NCBI GenBank assembly: GCA_045655165.1
Contig: JAZOOT010000052.1
Span: 1 to 13,804 of the forward strand
Length of the DNA stretch: 13,804 bases
From: SIG607 sp045655165
Lineage (GTDB): Bacteria; Bacillota; Clostridia; Oscillospirales; Acutalibacteraceae
Direction: 5' to 3'
The position numbers were made by a program, and so were the translations under genes. Of the stretch, positions 1 through 6,428 are shown piece by piece (positions within the stretch are counted from its first letter, which is position 1; each line of letters opens with the position of its first letter). Below the pieces are notes generated by a model that did not search any database, had not been told where the DNA came from, and saw only the letters and a program-made list of their open reading frames with translations.

Positions 1-40
1 CCGCGGTACGCGTCAGCGTTACCGCGGCTTTTCGCCTTTT
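1..40 (+). terminator. GC-rich inverted repeat with T-rich tail, possible terminator
   Basis: CCGCGGTA at 1-8 is the exact reverse complement of TACCGCGG at 20-27. An inner CGC/GCG pair extends the stem around a GTCA loop. The + strand continues with CTTTT and then CTTTT again at about 28-40, so on this strand it resembles a factor-independent terminator for a gene lying to the left of the window. It could also end the minus-strand operon that stops at 230, but the sequence beyond base 1 that would show a T-run on that side is not visible. Confidence 0.5.
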
Positions 41-203
41 ATACCACTAAAAATTTATCTTTTTAAGGTGCTTTGCAGTTTTATAAGAATAAATTTGTAA
101 CGGTTTCGCAGTTGTGAAAACGCAGTAATACTTTGTGTCTTACAAGTTTTTGCAACAAGAAAAAGTACAAATTTATCTGAAAAACCAATTTATCCCTAAC
201 CGC

Positions 204-226
204 AACTCCCGAAAGTGAGGTTTTTT
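204..226 (+). terminator. weak hairpin with T-run
   Basis: An imperfect stem (AACTCCC with GTGAGGTT, one bulge and one mismatch) is closed by a GAAA loop and followed by six T on the + strand. It lies just downstream of the stop codon of the lipoprotein gene but has its T-run in the opposite direction, so it would act on + strand transcription. The stem is poor and the call is tentative. The rest of 41-203 shows no gene, promoter or RNA that I can support. Confidence 0.25.
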
Positions 227-229
227 ATT

Positions 230-796
230 TTATTCTTCAGTTCTAAACGGTGTAAAACTTTTATAATGGTGGTCTTGCATAGTTTTGCCCACGTATTCTT
301 CTTTCCACTCGTCGTACAAAGCAAAAAGCGAACCGTCAACCACCTTTACTCCGTCTTTGTTATATTCGCTTACAAAAGCGGTTACAAAGCACACATTTTT
401 AGCGTTATCTGAAACCTTAACACCGCTTATTGCTTCCCAAGTTGAATTGGGTTCAACCTTTGCCGCAGCCATGGTAATTTCCATTGCGTTGTCGGGGTTG
501 GTTGTGTTTTGTGCGGTGGTAAGCGGCAATGGGTTTCCGTACATATCCCAAATTGCAAATGTCATACAAATTCCGTCAATTTTTGCGGCTGTTTTGTTTT
601 CTATATCGGCAATTAAATAAACCTCGCCCTCATCGGTTTTATAAACCCTTGGGTTTACTGCAACAACCTCACGCGCGTTTACTTTTTGGATAAAACTTTC
701 ATAATTCTGCGCAAGTTTTTCGGGGTTTGGTTCGCCGCAACCGCAAACACAAAAAGCCAAAACCACACAAAGTAATAAAACAACTGCTTTTTTCAT
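230..796 (-). CDS. small predicted lipoprotein, last gene of the ABC exporter operon
   Basis: The protein has 188 residues if started at the ATG at 796-794. An in-frame GTG at 805 exists but is part of the AGGTG ribosome binding site, so the ATG is preferred. The N-terminus is a lipoprotein signal: MKK, a hydrophobic stretch to about residue 17, then a VCGC lipobox with the acylated cysteine probably at position 20. A charged linker follows (GEPNPEKL). The mature part, about residues 45-150, reads as beta strands (YLIADIENKT, CMTFAIWDMYGNPLP) that resemble extracellular beta-sandwich domains of the FxLYD/DUF5780 kind. That resemblance is a weak judgement by eye. The start is one base after the DUF4340 stop codon, so the two are translationally linked. 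Inferred role: an extracytoplasmic, membrane-tethered partner of the exporter. The exact function is not recognised. Confidence 0.85.
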   Translation of the reverse strand: MKKAVVLLLCVVLAFCVCGCGEPNPEKLAQNYESFIQKVNAREVVAVNPRVYKTDEGEVYLIADIENKTAAKIDGICMTFAIWDMYGNPLPLTTAQNTTNPDNAMEITMAAAKVEPNSTWEAISGVKVSDNAKNVCFVTAFVSEYNKDGVKVVDGSLFALYDEWKEEYVGKTMQDHHYKSFTPFRTEE

Positions 797-797
797 T

Positions 798-2348
798 TTA
801 TTCACCTATCGCTTTCTTAAAACTTTTCAAAATTGCATTGTACCCCGTTGAAGTAATTTTACCCATTGGCACACCGCCAACAGAATACTGGTATCTTGTT
901 TCGCTAACCTTTGTAAACGAAAGCGTTGTGGGTGCGCTGCCGTCTTTGTGGTAAAGTTTTACGGTAAGCGAGGGCTTTTGGTTGGTATTAACCGTTTCAA
1001 TATCAATTGCAACGGTGGCAATAAGGTCTTGGTAAGCGGTTTTAAACACGCTTTCGGAAACTTCTTTTTCACCGTTTTTAATAATATAAACTTCTTCCGT
1101 TGTGTCGTAATCAATTGAAAAATCGGCATTTGCTTCGCCCGAAAGCGTTAGGCGGTTAAGGTCGGTAATTGATTCAAGCACAGTAAAAAGAATATAATAA
1201 TCTTTTTCTTCGCGGTTTACAAATTCAACACTGGCTTCGCTAACCGTTCTAATCATTTTATCAAGCGAAGAAGCAACATAATATTCGTGTTTGTTTTCTT
1301 TACTTACTGTAAGGCGAACGGTATGCGTTTCACCGCCAAGGCGCAAGGTTAGCATAAATTCGGGGTTTTTAAGGCCAAATTTATTAAGCGACTGTTCGCT
1401 TTGGTCAAAACTAACAACACCCGAAGATGTCAAACCATCGCTGAAAATGTTAAAAATTGCATCAACATTATCGGCAATTCTTTGTTTTGGCGTTGTGGTA
1501 ACATAGGTTGCCAATGCCGAAAACTTTTCGTCGGTGTTGGGCTTAATTGTTATTGGCTCTTTTATTTTACTGCCCGAAACAACAAGCGTGTCAAAACTTT
1601 CAAGCACATTATCAGTAAAGTATTTCGCGTTTTTATCGTTTTTGGCTACAGCAGGAATTTTTGAAGAAATCGCTAAATCAAAAGCCGAAATATTCACTTC
1701 TTCCCTTTTGCTTGTGGCAACAACAAAAACGCTGTCGGGCGCGGCAGAAGTCCAGGCATAGCATTTGGCGCTATCGGCGGTAATAATGCCGTACTTAATG
1801 GTAACATCAAAATCATTGCCCTTTGCCTTAACGGTGGCAATTGGGTTATCTAACCCAAACTGCGCCAAATCTTTGCTTTCATAACTTGTAAAATATTCAA
1901 AAGTTAATGCGCTTTCAATTAAAATGGCAAGTTTATCGTGGTCAATAAGTTCTTCGTTATAACCAAGCAAGGTAAAATGGCGGGTTTGCGCGGTGTTGCT
2001 TTCAATAGTTTCTTTACGCAAATCGCCCGTAACCATAATTTCGCCGTTTTTGTTAGAAACACTAAAACTTTCGGTTGCTTTCGCTTGGTAAGTAAAAAGA
2101 GTTCCCTGTTCAAAAACAGCAGGGCCTTCGCCTGTGTTTTTTGGTATAAATTTAACCGCCGCAAAAACTGCACCGCCCAAAATTGCCATCGCCAAAACGG
2201 CGGCAATTATTCTTTTAAGGGGCGAATTTTTTTGGCTTTTATCGGTGTGTTCTTTGGGTGCGGCAAAAATTGTAGACTCTTCATTATCAAGCATTTCTGC
2301 CTGTGTAACAAATTCTTTGTTTTCGCCGTTTGGTGTTTTTTCTTGCAT
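798..2348 (-). CDS. DUF4340 domain membrane-anchored protein
   Basis: The protein has 516 residues from the ATG at 2348-2346, preceded by AAGGAG at a suitable distance. An in-frame upstream ATG at 2390 lies inside the neighbouring gene and has no binding site. About 44 hydrophilic cytoplasmic residues rich in E, K and N lead to one membrane segment (about 46-67, IIAAVLAMAILGGAVFAAV), then a large extracytoplasmic part. That part carries DUF4340-type features: a substrate-independent beta-rich fold with 'FGLDNPIATVKAK' near residue 165 and 'FGLKNPEFMLTLRLGGETH' near 330, each followed by a strand and a 'YYVAS' or 'CYAW' type segment, which suggests two copies of the domain. DUF4340 proteins are known to sit beside GldG-like exporter genes. 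Molecular function is not established. It begins 2 bases after the GldG-like stop codon. Inferred role: outer-face scaffold or cargo-handling subunit of the same complex. Confidence 0.85.
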   Translation of the reverse strand: MQEKTPNGENKEFVTQAEMLDNEESTIFAAPKEHTDKSQKNSPLKRIIAAVLAMAILGGAVFAAVKFIPKNTGEGPAVFEQGTLFTYQAKATESFSVSNKNGEIMVTGDLRKETIESNTAQTRHFTLLGYNEELIDHDKLAILIESALTFEYFTSYESKDLAQFGLDNPIATVKAKGNDFDVTIKYGIITADSAKCYAWTSAAPDSVFVVATSKREEVNISAFDLAISSKIPAVAKNDKNAKYFTDNVLESFDTLVVSGSKIKEPITIKPNTDEKFSALATYVTTTPKQRIADNVDAIFNIFSDGLTSSGVVSFDQSEQSLNKFGLKNPEFMLTLRLGGETHTVRLTVSKENKHEYYVASSLDKMIRTVSEASVEFVNREEKDYYILFTVLESITDLNRLTLSGEANADFSIDYDTTEEVYIIKNGEKEVSESVFKTAYQDLIATVAIDIETVNTNQKPSLTVKLYHKDGSAPTTLSFTKVSETRYQYSVGGVPMGKITSTGYNAILKSFKKAIGE

Positions 2349-2350
2349 TA

Positions 2351-3985
2351 TTACAAATTTCTCCTTTTGAAGAATACAACAGCCGAACAAACAATTAACA
2401 TTAAAGGAAGTATTACCGCAAAGAAAATAAGCATTCCCTTAGATACAGTGTCGTTTGTAACATAAAGCTGACTGCCTGCGTTAATTGTTTTGTTTTCAAA
2501 TGTTACTTCCAAAGCGTTCATGCCGGTAGGCACCTGCAAAGCGCGAAGCGACATTTCTTTGTAATCGCAATAGTTTGCATATTTGGTCATATAGGTGTCG
2601 GAAATAAAGTCAATGCTTGAAAACGCCAACACGGTGCTTTCAACTGTTTTATCATCAACAAAACCCTGCTCAACCGATTTAATTAAGGTTGCATAACTGT
2701 TTTTAGCAAGCGAAGAGTCGGGTTCGGTTGAATCGGTTGTGCCAATAGGCATTATAACCGCACTTGCCGAAGTTTTTAAAAGCGCCTCTGCCACTCTTCC
2801 GCCGTAAGAAGTTTCGCTAACATAAAGCGGTAAGTTGTATCCGCTTAAATAAATGGAACCTTTTTTAATAATTGCGTTGTCCTCTACGGCCGCTTGGCTT
2901 ATAAGGGTTGAATAAGAGTTTGTTAAATGCCAATCGCTATTGGTTTCAAAAACGATACCTTCTTTAACTTCAATACCCCATTCCGAAAGAAAACTATAAA
3001 GGTTGGGAAGTTTTTGGTAGGTTGAATCGCCAAAGAAAAGAAGCGTTTTGCCATATTTACCGCCGTTTGATAAAAATTCGCTAATTGCGTTAATTTCTTG
3101 TTCGGCAAAGTCGGTAATAGGACCGCTAATAACAAGCGCGTCAATACTGCTGTCAATTTCACCTATAATTTGCGAATCAATTTCGCTTGTTTCAAAATTG
3201 TTAAGTTCTAACAATTCTTTGTAATGTGCATAGGTGCCTTCGCCGCCATGGCTTTTTATAAAGGCAACCTTGCGGGTTTCTTCGCTAACCACCGAAGCAA
3301 TTGCGCTTGTAAGTTTTGTTTCAAGGCAAGATTCTGTAATATAATAATAATCGTAACCCATTTGGGCGCCGCCGGTTACATCTTCAAACAAATAAATGTC
3401 AATAAACGAAAGACGTTTGCTTTTGACCACTTCGTTGCCGTTTTTATCCTTGCCTTCTCTTGTTACAAGAATATCACCGTAAGCATACGAATCGGGGAAG
3501 CGTGTGTTAAGTTCACTCATTTCGGTGCCAAACGGGTCAATATACTTAACTTTAATTTTCTCGTTTATTTCGCCGTATTTTTCCAAAAGTTTGCAAGTTT
3601 GTTTGTAGTAATCAGAACTTTGGCTGCTGTAACCAACCTGGTTGGCATAATATTGCATATAACCGCCTGCATATTCATCGGCCGAAGCGGTAAGAAAATA
3701 AAGCGTAACTTCGCTGTCAATTTTTTCAATATAATCGCGGTTTTCACTTGATATTGAATTTTTCTTGTCGCTTGTAAGGTCAATTTCCAAATTTACACGG
3801 TCGGCAAGCAAAGCCACCAACACATTTAAAATAACAGCGCAAACAAGCACCAAAGCAATAAGGGCAACCGAATAACCGCCGCGTTTAAGCAGGTTTTTGT
3901 TTTTAGTTTTTTCCTGTTTTGTACCAAAAACAGCAGCATAAATCATTTTAAAGAAAGAAGCAACAGCATTTAATATTTTTTTCAT
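2351..3985 (-). CDS. GldG-like ABC transporter auxiliary membrane protein
   Basis: The protein has 544 residues from the ATG at 3985-3983, which has an AAGGAAAGGGG binding site upstream. An in-frame ATG at 4012 overlaps the permease and has no comparable site. After a short basic cytoplasmic tail there is one membrane segment (about 36-60, YSVALIALVLVCAVILNVLVALL). A long extracytoplasmic region of about 450 residues follows, starting with 'LTSDKKNSISSENRDYI' and 'VTLYFLTA', typical of the ABC_transp_aux/GldG family. A C-terminal membrane helix (about 518-538, GMLIFFAVILPLMLIVCSAVVFF) ends in KRRNL. A stretch around 240-330 (VAFIKSHGGEG, ALVISGPITDF, GGKYGKTLLFFG) resembles the glutamine-amidotransferase-like fold of this family, without a visible catalytic triad. 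It lies 17 bases after the permease gene. Family members are accessory subunits of ABC-2 exporters, defined in gliding Bacteroidota. Gliding itself is not implied here. Confidence 0.88.
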   Translation of the reverse strand: MKKILNAVASFFKMIYAAVFGTKQEKTKNKNLLKRGGYSVALIALVLVCAVILNVLVALLADRVNLEIDLTSDKKNSISSENRDYIEKIDSEVTLYFLTASADEYAGGYMQYYANQVGYSSQSSDYYKQTCKLLEKYGEINEKIKVKYIDPFGTEMSELNTRFPDSYAYGDILVTREGKDKNGNEVVKSKRLSFIDIYLFEDVTGGAQMGYDYYYITESCLETKLTSAIASVVSEETRKVAFIKSHGGEGTYAHYKELLELNNFETSEIDSQIIGEIDSSIDALVISGPITDFAEQEINAISEFLSNGGKYGKTLLFFGDSTYQKLPNLYSFLSEWGIEVKEGIVFETNSDWHLTNSYSTLISQAAVEDNAIIKKGSIYLSGYNLPLYVSETSYGGRVAEALLKTSASAVIMPIGTTDSTEPDSSLAKNSYATLIKSVEQGFVDDKTVESTVLAFSSIDFISDTYMTKYANYCDYKEMSLRALQVPTGMNALEVTFENKTINAGSQLYVTNDTVSKGMLIFFAVILPLMLIVCSAVVFFKRRNL

Positions 3986-4002
3986 TGTTATTACCCCTTT
4001 CC

Positions 4003-4707
4003 TTAAGCCCATCTTCTGCGTTCAACCGAACGAACAGAGAGGAATAAAAATACTGCAATAAGTGTTAAAAAGTAAACAACATCAGGAACACTGAAAATGC
4101 TTTCGCCAAAGTTTGAATACCTGTCAAGTATTGCAATATATTCAGTTGCTTTTGTAAGCCAAGCCGCGCCAACCATTTCCGAAATTTGTGTCATAAATAC
4201 AAACACAAGGTTTACAACAATAGAAAGCACCGCCGAAAGCGTTGTGCTTTCGGTAAGCGAAGAAATAAATATACCAATAGCAATTAAAATTCCGCCCAAA
4301 AGCATTGTCCCAAACAAAGAATAAAAGTATTGCATCCAGTTGTTGTCTTGGTGGTAAGAAACAATTACCTGGAAAATAAGTGTGGGAACATAAGAAATTG
4401 CAAATACCGAAAGACAAGCAAAAAACTTGCCCAGCACAATACTGCTAACCGAAACAGGAGCAGTTAAAAGCGCTTGGTCAACCTTTTGTCTGCGGTCTTC
4501 GCTCATTGTTCTCATGGTAAGAACAGGAATAAGGAAAACCGTTAAATATAACGGAAAGTTGTAAGGAATTGCAAAAACATTTGTACTGCCGTTGCTGTAA
4601 AGCACGTAGAACAAAAAGCCCTCGGCGGCAAAAAAAGCCGCAATAAAACAGTAAGCAATAAAAGAGGTAAAGTATGCTCGCATTTCGCGTTTGTAAATAG
4701 CACCCAT
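4003..4707 (-). CDS. ABC-2 type transporter permease (GldF-like)
   Basis: The protein has 234 residues. It starts MGAIYKREMRAYFTSF, the usual cytoplasmic amphipathic entry of ABC-2 permeases, and has about six membrane segments, roughly 15-36, 48-63, 93-117, 130-153, 158-178 and 208-225. The loop after the second helix carries 'LTMRTMSEDRRQKVDQALLTAPVS', the conserved coupling region of this family, which should contact the ATPase. It ends in a basic cluster (RSVERRRWA). A GGAGG site precedes the ATG, and the start overlaps the ATPase stop codon by one base (TAATG), so the two are translationally coupled. With the ATPase it forms the core of an exporter. Substrate cannot be read from the sequence. 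Confidence 0.93.
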   Translation of the reverse strand: MGAIYKREMRAYFTSFIAYCFIAAFFAAEGFLFYVLYSNGSTNVFAIPYNFPLYLTVFLIPVLTMRTMSEDRRQKVDQALLTAPVSVSSIVLGKFFACLSVFAISYVPTLIFQVIVSYHQDNNWMQYFYSLFGTMLLGGILIAIGIFISSLTESTTLSAVLSIVVNLVFVFMTQISEMVGAAWLTKATEYIAILDRYSNFGESIFSVPDVVYFLTLIAVFLFLSVRSVERRRWA

Positions 4708-5666
4708 TATTCGTTTCCTCCTTCATTTTGGTCATCATACGCTTCGGTAAGGCGCAAGAAAATTTGTTCAAGCGTAAGTTCGTTGCTGGTTAAGGATAAA
4801 AGCACTTTACCGCGTTCGGCAATGCGCTTAAACACATCAGCGCGCACGTCTGCGCCCTCTTCGGGCTCAATATGGTAATCCATACTTCCGCTTTCGCGCT
4901 CGCCAAGGCAAACAACTTGCTTTACGTCTTTCACGCTGTTTAATGCGCTTAAAACTTCGGTTTCCTTGCCAATAACCCTTGCAACCAACGAATGGTCGTT
5001 TGATAGCACTTTTGAAAGGTTATCAGGTGTATTGTCGGCAATAATTCTGCCTTTGTTAATAATAATTACGCGTTTACAAACCGCTTGCACTTCAGAAAGA
5101 ATGTGCGAACTTAAAATAACAGTGTGGTTTCTACCAAGTTTAGCAATAAGTTCCCTAATTTCAATAATTTGTTTGGGGTCAAGACCAACGGTGGGCTCGT
5201 CCAAAATTAAAACGTCGGGGTTGCCAATAAGCGCAGCGGCAATACCAACACGTTGGCGGTAACCTTTTGAAAGGTTTTTAATTAAACGCTTTTGAACGTC
5301 GTCAATGCGAACCAGTTTTAAAATTTCGTCAATGTGTGCCTCGCGCGGGAAGGTAACTTTTTTAAGGTCGTAAATAAAATTAAGGTGTTCCCTTACCGTC
5401 ATATCAATATAAAGTGGCGGAAGTTCGGGCAAATAACCAATGCGCTTTTTGGCAGCGGTTGGGTCGTCCATAATATCAAAACCGTCAATGGTTACCTGTC
5501 CGTCGGTAAGCGACAAATAACCGGTTAAAATATTCATAATGGTAGATTTACCTGCGCCGTTAGGTCCCAAAAAACCAACAACTTCGCCCTTTTCAATTTT
5601 AAAATTGGCGTCTTTAACGGCAAGATGATTTCCGTAACGTTTTGTAAGCGACGATACTTCTATCAT
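4707..5666 (-). CDS. ABC transporter ATP-binding protein (GldA/CcmA-like)
   Basis: The protein has 319 residues from the ATG at 5666-5664, preceded by TTGGAGGAT. An in-frame TTG at 5684 overlaps that binding site and is not the start. Motifs in order: Walker A GPNGAGKST at 34-42; the Q-loop region YLPELPPLY at about 78-86, which has Glu where many families have Gln; the signature LSKGYRQRV at 132-140; Walker B VLILDEP at 152-158; D-loop GLDP; and the switch histidine in VILSSH at 183-188. The first ~215 residues are a complete nucleotide-binding domain. The last ~100 form the C-terminal extension usual in exporter ATPases of the ABC-2 type. It is the first gene of a five-gene operon and energises the permease encoded next. 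Specific cargo is unknown. Confidence 0.95.
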   Translation of the reverse strand: MIEVSSLTKRYGNHLAVKDANFKIEKGEVVGFLGPNGAGKSTIMNILTGYLSLTDGQVTIDGFDIMDDPTAAKKRIGYLPELPPLYIDMTVREHLNFIYDLKKVTFPREAHIDEILKLVRIDDVQKRLIKNLSKGYRQRVGIAAALIGNPDVLILDEPTVGLDPKQIIEIRELIAKLGRNHTVILSSHILSEVQAVCKRVIIINKGRIIADNTPDNLSKVLSNDHSLVARVIGKETEVLSALNSVKDVKQVVCLGERESGSMDYHIEPEEGADVRADVFKRIAERGKVLLSLTSNELTLEQIFLRLTEAYDDQNEGGNE

Positions 5667-5707
5667 AAAATATCCTCCAATCAAAAAATAGCATAATGTA
5701 ATTATAA

Positions 5708-5743
5708 TTTATAGTGTTTTGCTTTTTGTTAATAGACTATAAA
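5708..5743. promoter_or_regulatory. second inverted TTTATAGT pair, possible auxiliary operator
   Basis: TTTATAGT at 5708-5715 and its exact reverse complement ACTATAAA at 5736-5743 are separated by 20 bases, downstream of the transporter promoter and within the transcribed leader. The same octamer forms the arms of the palindrome over the -10 box at 5748-5770, so four half-sites alternate in orientation within 62 bases. The likely reading is an extra binding site for the same repressor; a leader hairpin is an alternative. Confidence 0.4.
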
Positions 5744-5747
5744 CATT

Positions 5748-5770
5748 ATTTATAGTATTATACTATAAAT
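5748..5770. promoter_or_regulatory. 23-bp palindrome over the -10 box, probable operator
   Basis: Arms of 10 bases (ATTTATAGTA at 5748-5757, TACTATAAAT at 5761-5770) flank a TTA spacer with perfect symmetry. The -10 box of the minus-strand transporter promoter lies inside it, the classical placement for a repressor that blocks RNA polymerase. ABC-2 exporter operons in Bacillota are often controlled by GntR-family YtrA-type regulators, but no such gene is in the window, so the identity of the protein is unknown. Confidence 0.6.
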
Positions 5771-5785
5771 ATCTTTCCTGTTCAA
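5757..5785 (-). promoter_or_regulatory. sigma-A type promoter of the ABC exporter operon
   Basis: On the minus strand TTGAAC (5785-5780) is followed by a 17-base spacer and a perfect TATAAT (5762-5757). Transcription should start near 5750, giving a leader of about 85 bases before the ATPase start at 5666. The -10 overlaps a perfect palindrome, which indicates regulated expression. It diverges from the tRNA promoter whose -35 begins at 5829. Confidence 0.75.
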
Positions 5786-5828
5786 GAATTTTGTTAAAAT
5801 GAAATATAAAATAAAACAAAAAAAGTTC

Positions 5829-5857
5829 TTGACAAAAGGACATACTATTGTTATAAT
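5829..5857 (+). promoter_or_regulatory. consensus sigma-A promoter of the tRNA unit
   Basis: TTGACA at 5829-5834 and TATAAT at 5852-5857 are both perfect and separated by the optimal 17 bases. Transcription is expected to begin near 5864. The next genes on this strand are tRNA-Met and tRNA-Glu, about 208 bases further on. I see no better promoter closer to them, so the transcript should include the hairpin-rich leader. A strong promoter fits stable-RNA expression. Confidence 0.8.
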
Positions 5858-5863
5858 GGGATG

Positions 5864-6043
5864 AGTTCGGCGAAACAATTCTGTTTCGCCACAAAATACT
5901 TGATTTTGCGACAAATTTTTAGCAAAAATTTGTCCTATCCCATTGCAATGAATGTTGTGCAAAATTAAATATTAAAATTTAATTTTGCTAAAGCCACTTA
6001 ACAAGTAGCTTGTCGAAACGCTTTTAAGCGTTTCGCCTAACTA
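5864..6043. repeat. nested inverted-repeat element between promoter and tRNA-Met
   Basis: The stretch is bounded by 13-base near-perfect inverted ends: AGTTCGGCGAAAC at 5864-5876 and GTTTCGCCTAACT at 6031-6043, 12 of 13 matching. Inside are separate perfect hairpins: 5869-5877 with 5882-5890; 5892-5897 with 5903-5908; 5910-5920 with 5924-5934; 5959-5970 with 5977-5988; 6002-6006 with 6010-6014; and 6015-6024 with 6027-6036. In addition AATGGGAT at 5855-5862 pairs with ATCCCATT at 5937-5944, enclosing the first three hairpins. There is no coding capacity of note. The size and inverted ends resemble a miniature inverted-repeat element, but no target duplication is evident. Alternatively it is a structured RNA leader of the tRNA transcript. 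Confidence 0.55.
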
Positions 6044-6071
6044 CAATCATTGTAATATCAAGGTCAGATTT

Positions 6072-6148
6072 GGCGGTATAGCTCAGTTGGCTAGAGCACA
6101 CGGTTCATACCCGTGGTGTCGCCGGTTCAAATCCTGCTACCGCTACCA
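6072..6148 (+). tRNA. tRNA-Met (CAU), elongator
   Basis: The 77-base gene includes the encoded CCA. The acceptor stem GGCGGTA pairs with TACCGCT (first pair G-U). The D-arm is GCTC/GAGC and the anticodon stem CACGG/CCGTG, with loop TTCATAC giving anticodon CAT. The 5' half closely resembles known Bacillota elongator tRNA-Met, and the paired G1 argues against initiator tRNA. The T-stem GCCGG/CCTGC contains one C-T mismatch at the central pair. Assignment as tRNA-Ile with modified CAU is less likely, given the GGCGGTA acceptor sequence. Confidence 0.93.
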
Positions 6149-6151
6149 CCT

Positions 6152-6227
6152 GGCCCGGTGGTCAAGAGGCCTAAGACACCGCCCTTTCACGGCGGTAACA
6201 CGGGTTCGAATCCCGTCCGGGTCACCA
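6152..6227 (+). tRNA. tRNA-Glu (UUC)
   Basis: The 76-base gene has an encoded CCA and starts only 3 bases after the CCA of tRNA-Met. The acceptor stem GGCCCGG pairs with CCGGGTC, the anticodon stem CCGCC with GGCGG, and loop CTTTCAC gives anticodon TTC. The T-arm ACGGG/CCCGT with TTCGAAT is perfect. It is co-transcribed with tRNA-Met and followed directly by a terminator. Its last 21 bases plus the next 8 occur again, exactly, at 6421-6449. Confidence 0.97.
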
Positions 6228-6235
6228 AAAAAGAA
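6207..6235 (+). repeat. 29-bp direct repeat, copy 1 (tRNA-Glu 3' end)
   Basis: This copy covers the last 21 bases of tRNA-Glu, from the T-loop CGAAT through CCA, and the following AAAAAGAA that begins the terminator. Every base is repeated at 6421-6449, 214 bases downstream. Placement at a tRNA 3' end is what integration at a tRNA attachment site would produce. Confidence 0.85.
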
Positions 6236-6266
6236 CTACTTCCTTTTGGAAGTGGTTCTTTTTTTT
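6233..6266 (+). terminator. terminator of the tRNA unit
   Basis: An 11-bp stem (GAACTACTTCC with GGAAGTGGTTC, one G-U pair) closes on a TTTT loop and is followed by eight T. It starts 5 bases after the CCA of tRNA-Glu and is a standard factor-independent terminator. Confidence 0.92.
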
Positions 6267-6280
6267 ATTTGCATGGCTAA

Positions 6281-6428
6281 GGGATTCGAACCCGAGAGGG
6301 TCTGCAGCGTAAAAAACAGTTCAGTGAACTGTTTTTAGCAAGGAGCGTGAAGGCGGGTACCGAACGCTTTGCGTTGGGTTGCCAAGCGGATAGTATGCAA
6401 GGCGAAGCCGCAGCAGACGGCGAATCCC
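6281..6428. repeat. palindromic module with inverted T-arm copy downstream of tRNA-Glu
   Basis: The module opens with GGGATTCGAACCCG (6281-6294), the exact reverse complement of the tRNA-Glu T-arm at 6201-6214. Its ends pair: GGGATTCG (6281-6288) with CGAATCCC (6421-6428), then GTCTGCAGCG (6300-6309) with CGCAGCAGAC (6409-6418), 9 of 10. Inside are a 25-base palindrome at 6312-6336 (CAGTTCA/TGAACTG flanked by A5 and T5, terminator-like on both strands), AACGC-TTT-GCGTT at about 6362-6374 and GGC-GAA-GCC at about 6401-6409. Open frames crossing this stretch follow the repeats and are not credible genes. It looks like a small structured RNA or palindromic repeat element; I know no established name for it. 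Confidence 0.6.

Noticed and set aside
5400..5440. Q-loop of the ATPase has Glu rather than Gln, suggesting inactivity
   Set aside because: The YLPE form is common in GldA/CcmA-like exporter ATPases, and all other catalytic motifs are intact.
230..5666. Gliding motility operon
   Set aside because: Only the GldA, GldF and GldG-like exporter part is present, together with DUF4340. This set is also found in non-gliding bacteria, and no other gliding genes are seen.
5750..5962. 70-codon minus-strand open frame upstream of the exporter operon
   Set aside because: It overlaps both divergent promoters and the hairpin element and has no binding site or recognisable protein.
5864..6071. T-box or other known riboswitch ahead of the tRNA genes
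   Set aside because: T-box leaders control amino-acid genes and carry a conserved antiterminator motif that I do not find. No other known riboswitch consensus was recognised.
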